From: Flavobacterium sp. UGB4466
Lineage (GTDB): Bacteria; Bacteroidota; Bacteroidia; Flavobacteriales; Flavobacteriaceae
Length of the DNA stretch: 63,009 nucleotides
Direction of reading: 5' to 3'
Assembly: GCF_903469665.1 (NCBI RefSeq)
Contig: NZ_CAGKLC010000023.1
Coordinates: 1-63,009, forward strand
Below, one piece after another: positions 58,231-63,009 of the stretch. How positions within the stretch are numbered: the stretch's first letter is position 1; each line of letters starts with the position of its first letter. A program made the position numbers and the translations under genes. Below the pieces are notes generated by a model, which did not search any database, had not been told where the DNA came from, and worked only from the letters and a program-made list of their open reading frames with translations.

Positions 58231-61074
58231 ATGTCGTCACAAAAACGCCTTTTTCTACTTGATGCTTACGCTTTAATATTTCGTGGCTATTACGCCTTCA
58301 TAAAAAATCCAAGAATTAACTCTAAAGGAATGGATACCTCGGCGATCATGGGATTCATGAATTCGCTTTTGGATGTTATCAAACGTGAAAAACCGGATCA
58401 TCTGGCTGTAGCTTTTGATAAAGGCGGAAGTGCCTTGCGTAACGAAATATTCCCGGAATACAAAGCCAATCGTGATGTAACACCGGAAGCCATAAAAATT
58501 GCGGTTCCTTATATATGTGAATTATTAAAAGCCATGCACATTCCGATTATTGAAGTGTCAGGTTTTGAAGCTGACGATTTAATTGGAACGATTGCCAAAC
58601 AAGCTGAGAAAGAAAATTATAAAGTTTTTATGGTAACTCCGGATAAGGATTTTGCCCAATTGGTTTCTGAGAATATCTTTATGTACAAACCTGCCCGTAT
58701 GGGGAATGGGATTGAGATTTGGGGAGTTCCTGAAGTTTTAGCCAAATTCGAAATCGAACGTCCGGAACAGGTCATCGATTTCCTTGGGATGATGGGTGAC
58801 GCTGCCGATAATATTCCGGGACTTCCGGGAGTTGGTGAGGTAACTGCCAAGAAGCTTCTTAAGGAATTTGGAACAATGGAAAACCTATTAGCGAATACAG
58901 ACAAGCTGAAAGGAAAAATGAAGGAGAATATTGAGGCTAATAAAGAGAAAGGATTGTTATCTAAAAAACTGGCTACCATTTTATTAGACTGCCCGGTAAC
59001 TTTTGATGAAAACGATTATGAGTTAACACGTCCTGATATTGAAAAAACCGAAGCTATCTTTCAGGAATTGGAATTCAGACGAATGGCCGAACAATTTGAT
59101 AATTTGTTTAAAACGGGAGGCGAGAATGAAACAACTTCAGCTCCGGTTTCTGATGCTAAATTGTATAAAAAACCACAGCCTAAAAACGAAGATCAGTTTG
59201 ACCTTTTTGGAGGAGGCTCTACCGAAGAAAATACAGAAGCAACCCGAACTTCTTTTTACAATACTTTAGAAAACACCCCTCACTCCTATCAGGCAATTCA
59301 AGGGGATCTGGGAATAAAATTACTTTTACAGAACCTTCAAAACCAGACTTCTGTTTGTTTTGATACCGAAACTACCGGTTTAGATGCTTTGCACGCCGAA
59401 CTGGTTGGTATTGCATTCTCTTACGAAAAAGGAAAAGCTTTTTATGTTCCTTTTCCGGAAAGTCAGGAAGAAGCTCAGGTTTTAATTGAAAAATTCAGAC
59501 CTTTCTTTGAGAATGAAAACATTGAAAAAATAGGTCAGAATTTAAAATACGATTTAAAAATCCTTTCTAATTATGGTGTTACCGTGAAAGGAAAGCTTTT
59601 TGACACTATGATTGCGCACTACCTGATCAATCCGGATATGCGTCATAACATGGACATTTTATCGGAAACTTACCTGAAATATGCTCCAAAACCAATTGAG
59701 GAATTGATTGGCAAAAAAGGGAAAAATCAAATTTCAATGCGCGATGTAGCTCTTGAAGATATCAAGGAATATGCCGCCGAAGATGCTGATATCACTTTAC
59801 AGCTTAAAGAAATCTTCACTACAGAATTAGACAAAACCGAAACGAAGAAATTATTTGACGAAATTGAGATTCCGCTAGTAAGCGTTTTAGCGGCCATGGA
59901 AACGGAAGGAATTCGTCTGGATGTGGAGTTTTTAAAGGCGATGTCAAAAGAAATGGATGTTGAAATCAAATCTCTAGAACAGAAGATATACGAAACTGCC
60001 GGAGAGAAATTCAACCTGGCTTCTCCCAAACAGCTGGGCGACATTTTGTTTGACAAACTTAAAATTGGCGGAGCAAAGCAGAAGAAAACCAAAACCGGTC
60101 AATATGCAACCGGCGAGGAAGTTTTAACTTATTTGGCCAACGACAATCCAATCGTAAAAGAAATTCTGGATTGGCGTCAAATGGTGAAATTACAGAGCAC
60201 TTATATTCTGGCTTTACCGGAACAGGTGGACAAAAAGACACAACGTGTTCATACGGATTATATGCAGACTGTTGCCGCAACAGGACGTTTGAGTTCTAAC
60301 AATCCGAATTTACAGAATATCCCGATTCGTACCGAAAGAGGGCGTCAGATTCGTAAGGCTTTTGTTGCGCGCGATGAAAACTATACTTTAATCTCTGCCG
60401 ATTACTCGCAGATAGAATTAAGAATTATTGCCGCTTTAAGTGGTGAAGAAAATATGATTGCCGCTTTTAAAAACGGAGAAGACATTCACAGAGCAACCGC
60501 AGCCAAAGTTTTTGATGTGCCTTTAGAGGAAGTTTCGCGCGAGCAAAGAAGTAATGCCAAAACAGTTAACTTTGGAATTATCTATGGGGTTTCTGCTTTC
60601 GGACTGAGCAATCAGACTTCGTTATCCCGCAGTGAAAGCGCCGCTTTGATTGAAGCTTACTACAAAACATACCCGAGACTGAAATCTTATATTTCTGAAC
60701 AAATTGAATTTGCGCGTGAAAAAGGATATGTGCAGACCATTTTAGGCCGTCGCCGTTATTTAAAAGACATCAACTCGGCAAATGCGGTGGTTAGAAGTGC
60801 TGCTGAGCGAAATGCTGTAAATGCCCCAATTCAGGGAAGCGCTGCCGATGTGATCAAAATTGCCATGATCAACATTCATAAAAAATTGAAAGACGAAAAC
60901 TGGAAATCTAAAATGCTGCTTCAGGTTCATGATGAGCTTGTATTCGATGTTCACAACGACGAACTCGAAAAAATCCAGCCTATGATCAAACACGAAATGG
61001 AAAATGCCTTTACTATGGCAGTTCCTTTGGAAGTTGAACTTGGAATGGGTAAAGACTGGCTCGCTGCACATTAA
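58231..61074 (+). CDS. polA: DNA polymerase I
   Basis: 947 aa with all three activities. The 5'-3' exonuclease domain (about 1-290) has FDKGG and the acidic cluster PDKDF, and the helix-hairpin-helix LPGVGEVTAKKLL. The 3'-5' proofreading domain (about 345-540) keeps DTETTG near 378, NLKYDLKIL and YAAEDADITL. So proofreading looks intact, unlike in some other bacterial enzymes. The polymerase domain has motif A DYSQIELRI near 723, motif B RSNAKTVNFGIIYG and motif C VHDELVFDV near 900. It is transcribed alone. Confidence 0.98.
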   Translation: MSSQKRLFLLDAYALIFRGYYAFIKNPRINSKGMDTSAIMGFMNSLLDVIKREKPDHLAVAFDKGGSALRNEIFPEYKANRDVTPEAIKIAVPYICELLKAMHIPIIEVSGFEADDLIGTIAKQAEKENYKVFMVTPDKDFAQLVSENIFMYKPARMGNGIEIWGVPEVLAKFEIERPEQVIDFLGMMGDAADNIPGLPGVGEVTAKKLLKEFGTMENLLANTDKLKGKMKENIEANKEKGLLSKKLATILLDCPVTFDENDYELTRPDIEKTEAIFQELEFRRMAEQFDNLFKTGGENETTSAPVSDAKLYKKPQPKNEDQFDLFGGGSTEENTEATRTSFYNTLENTPHSYQAIQGDLGIKLLLQNLQNQTSVCFDTETTGLDALHAELVGIAFSYEKGKAFYVPFPESQEEAQVLIEKFRPFFENENIEKIGQNLKYDLKILSNYGVTVKGKLFDTMIAHYLINPDMRHNMDILSETYLKYAPKPIEELIGKKGKNQISMRDVALEDIKEYAAEDADITLQLKEIFTTELDKTETKKLFDEIEIPLVSVLAAMETEGIRLDVEFLKAMSKEMDVEIKSLEQKIYETAGEKFNLASPKQLGDILFDKLKIGGAKQKKTKTGQYATGEEVLTYLANDNPIVKEILDWRQMVKLQSTYILALPEQVDKKTQRVHTDYMQTVAATGRLSSNNPNLQNIPIRTERGRQIRKAFVARDENYTLISADYSQIELRIIAALSGEENMIAAFKNGEDIHRATAAKVFDVPLEEVSREQRSNAKTVNFGIIYGVSAFGLSNQTSLSRSESAALIEAYYKTYPRLKSYISEQIEFAREKGYVQTILGRRRYLKDINSANAVVRSAAERNAVNAPIQGSAADVIKIAMINIHKKLKDENWKSKMLLQVHDELVFDVHNDELEKIQPMIKHEMENAFTMAVPLEVELGMGKDWLAAH

Positions 61075-61167
61075 TTTTACATCCGTTTTCTGCTAAATTC
61101 TTTTGGGCACACTCAGGACTAAAAAACCTGTTATCATCAGTGGTTTTAATCCCATTATTTCTGAACA

Positions 61168-61203
61168 CCCCCGTTTTTAGGTATTTTCACTAAAAAACGG
61201 GGG
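61168..61203 (+). terminator. Terminator of polA
   Basis: The stem CCCCCGTTTTT/AAAAACGGGGG with a 14-base loop is followed by ATTTCATTTTTTT, about 95 bases past the stop. Confidence 0.88.
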
Positions 61204-61727
61204 ATTTCATTTTTTTGAAGAGTAATTTGATTTTAAAATGCTAAAATCTTAGGTTTAAATCAATACTAAAAAAAGGAAAAAATCCAATGTTCCGTGAGAA
61301 ATAGTTGAAATTTGAAAAAAGCAATTCTCAGGAAGTAGTTTGTTTATTTCTGAATTTGCCTTTTTGAATTTTCTGTGTTGATTCTTCATAACACATCGGT
61401 TGGAATTTTCCATTTGTTGAATGATATTATGAAAAGTCGTATTCTTGTGCTGGAAATAGCTTTCTACACAAGAAAAGCCATCAAAAAAAGCTTTTTTTGA
61501 CCCCTTTGCTGATGTTGAGAATGATCTTATCCATGACTTGATCTGATGAAAAAAGAGTGCCAAAAGAAATTTTCTATTAATACTACCCTATGGCAATGGA
61601 TGAATATTAAAGAAAGTAATCCTTACAAAACCTTAAAAAAGTAGTTATCTCTTTTTAATCGGCTTTTACCCCTTTCCACAAAAACCAGACTGATACCTCA
61701 TATTGTAATTTACCGAATATCGGAGGT
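61204..61727. other. Stretch without a called gene
   Basis: The only sizeable frame is 102 codons at 61255-61563 on the minus strand, starting with TTG. Its translation has no family motif, signal peptide or promoter box, and it is rich in Phe/Lys from AT composition. It could be a small unknown protein or a gene remnant. Nothing else was recognised. Confidence 0.4.
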
Positions 61728-62660
61728 TTATGATATATAAAGCGATTCTAAAACCAAAATAGATACCAACTCTTCCATATATTTGTTTCTGAATTTTTTA
61801 ACATACTCATTTGCATTATGTATTATTTCCAAAGCTTCTTTAGGATTATTTAAATAAAAATCTAACTTTTCATCTAAATCCGAATAATCATCTGCAATTT
61901 CTATATAATGCTCCCCTCCTCGTAATTTCCCCTCCATAAACCATGTTTCAAATTTTAGTTTTGGAGATACAGCAATAGAATTGCTACTCATTATCCATTT
62001 AAGATTAGTTGCCACATCGTATCCCTCCAAACTCAAAATATATTTATAATTCAGGTGCTCTTTATATGAGAGTCTATCTTTAAACCATTGGGCATTTTCC
62101 CCATTTTTTTTCACATGCCCTATGTCAACATTTGGATTATTAAAATGTTTTTTAAAGAACTCGATTCTGTGTTGTTTACGAATGGATAACCTTCCAATAA
62201 GTATATCATTTTTTTGAGCATACGCTATATCATTTTTGATGAATTTGAAATGGCGCTGTCTGTCTAAATTTAAGAGTATTCCTTTCCCGTTGTCATTACC
62301 AATAGGCCGACTTTTAACTATTGCATGTTCTTTGGGGACGAAATCTACATCACCAAACACGAAACGAATTGGGTAATTTTTATCAAAATATCTAGCGTAT
62401 TCAAATGTGTCAATATAATAAGATGTTGGACTTTTAATATTTCGCAGATCATCAATTGTATACTCGGAACTAATATCTCGAAAAGAAAAATTATCTTTAT
62501 TATAATATTGTTTTCGATCATAACACATACTTATCTCTTCATCACTGAGCTTGGAAAGCAAATATTCTTTTTTAGAGAGATACTCTTTGTAATTTGCAAA
62601 AATAGAATTATAATACCCCCTTAAATATAAAAAAAACTTGTACTCTTTTTCAACTTTCAT
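61728..62660 (-). CDS. Glycosyltransferase family 90 (CAP10/LPS-type)
   Basis: 310 aa, cytoplasmic, without signal peptide. The C-terminal half has the family's typical run: YKYILSLEGYDVATNLKWIM near 215-235, then SNSIAVSPKLKFETWF and HYIEIADDYSDLDEKLDFYL. The N-terminal half has IRFVFGDVDFVPKEHAIVKSRP across two segments. GT90 enzymes add xylose, glucose or related sugars to surface glycans; in bacteria they are often in lipopolysaccharide loci. The gene is more AT-rich than its neighbours and stands alone here, so horizontal transfer is possible. Confidence 0.88.
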   Translation of the reverse strand: MKVEKEYKFFLYLRGYYNSIFANYKEYLSKKEYLLSKLSDEEISMCYDRKQYYNKDNFSFRDISSEYTIDDLRNIKSPTSYYIDTFEYARYFDKNYPIRFVFGDVDFVPKEHAIVKSRPIGNDNGKGILLNLDRQRHFKFIKNDIAYAQKNDILIGRLSIRKQHRIEFFKKHFNNPNVDIGHVKKNGENAQWFKDRLSYKEHLNYKYILSLEGYDVATNLKWIMSSNSIAVSPKLKFETWFMEGKLRGGEHYIEIADDYSDLDEKLDFYLNNPKEALEIIHNANEYVKKFRNKYMEELVSILVLESLYIS

Positions 62661-62730
62661 TATTGTAAATTTTCACTATGCAATTCGGTGTCCTACCCCA
62701 TTACCTTTAATCTTATTATTTTCTCATCAC

Positions 62731-62811
62731 ACAACGCTACGCTAATTTTGGATATCCGAAACGTCATTACGTTCCTCAACTATCCACAGATAGTTCTGGC
62801 GTTAGCGTTGT
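62731..62811. repeat. Multi-hairpin palindromic element
   Basis: Outer arms ACAACGCTACGC (62731-62742) and GCGTTAGCGTTGT (62799-62811) pair with one bulge. Inside are AACGT/ACGTT (62760-62764 with 62769-62773) and AACTATC/GATAGTT with a CACA loop (62778-62784 with 62789-62795), plus the palindrome GGATATCC. The whole could fold as a branched structure. Confidence 0.7.
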
Positions 62812-62958
62812 TCTGTATTTTATCAGAAAAATAAATATGAAAAGAACAAAGTCTTAATTATTTCTTTCGAAAAAACATACTTATACCCTTTCACCTATCA
62901 ACACTTTTTACCACATTGCATAAATGTTATCTGACAGAATCAGTAAATTATTTTTTTT

Positions 62959-62990
62959 TTGACCTATATAAACTATAGTGAGTATATTTG
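62959..62990 (+). promoter_or_regulatory. Promoter for a plus-strand gene starting at the right edge
   Basis: A -33 TTG (62959-62961) and -7 TATATTTG (62983-62990) are 21 bases apart. The window ends in ATG at 63007-63009, a possible start codon with a very short leader. Confidence 0.5.
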
Positions 62991-63009
62991 GCACATCCTA
63001 TTTTTTATG

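Larger units (their letters stand above)
62661..63009. other. Gene-free stretch with a multi-hairpin element and a promoter at the edge
   Basis: No gene is seen. It contains the palindromic element at 62731-62811 and the promoter at 62959-62990. The last three bases are ATG. Confidence 0.5.

Noticed and set aside
61255..61563. 102-codon minus-strand frame after polA
   Set aside because: It has a TTG start, no recognisable motif and AT-driven composition; described under the gap entry instead.
62731..62811. A firm call of an integron attC site
   Set aside because: The arms do not fit the strict RYYYAAC/GTTRRRY core and no integrase is visible.

Overview
The window is low-GC chromosomal DNA of a Flavobacterium-like member of the Bacteroidota. 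Three signs point there. Many genes sit behind the phylum's -7 promoter element TAnnTTTG, with little Shine-Dalgarno signal. A giant surface protein ends in the gliding-motility/type IX secretion C-terminal domain. The respiratory operon is an alternative complex III (act) joined to an aa3 oxidase, as in Flavobacterium johnsoniae. No phage, insertion sequence, CRISPR array or rRNA was seen. || Layout. 1-16125: two giant secreted repeat proteins on the minus strand, the first cut by the window edge. 16396-19699: queG, a cytochrome P450 and ruvB, followed upstream by a 29-unit heptamer repeat. 20027-21915: an alpha/beta hydrolase, an ECF sigma factor and a membrane protein that may be its partner. 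22070-27030: an MprF-type aminoacyl-phospholipid synthase/flippase, a DUF998 membrane protein and a two-domain VirJ/AcvB hydrolase, which looks like a membrane-lipid aminoacylation and deacylation locus. 27031-27616: a gene-free stretch rich in perfect inverted repeats. 27617-39149: actABCDEF-coxB-coxA, a complete quinol-to-oxygen electron transfer module. 39369-41403: a SPOR protein, a PAP2/acid phosphatase-like protein and a DUF4920 protein. 41558-46217: infB-nusA-rimP, with a terminator-like hairpin in the leader. 46384-51584: a tandem universal stress protein, tRNA-Gln(UUG), a DUF2723 membrane protein and a polysaccharide deacetylase. 51609-53221: a cysteine-less thioredoxin-fold protein and a metallophosphoesterase. 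53401-56342: an OmpR-family two-component system flanked by genes for tiny Lys/Ala-rich secreted proteins. 56514-63009: a DUF4394 lipoprotein, polA, a GT90 glycosyltransferase, and a promoter plus start codon at the very edge. || The strongest leads for something not yet described are four. First, an identical 11-bp-period direct repeat (TCTTCAT-N4-TCTTCAT), at identical spacing from the -7 box, occurs upstream of both Lys-rich secreted protein genes that flank the two-component system, suggesting a self-contained regulon. Second, a candidate attenuator lies ahead of rimP-nusA-infB. Third, MprF is paired with an AcvB-like hydrolase in a bacteroidete. Fourth, several structured palindromic elements lie in gene-free DNA. 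Function calls rest on motifs read by eye; no database search was run.
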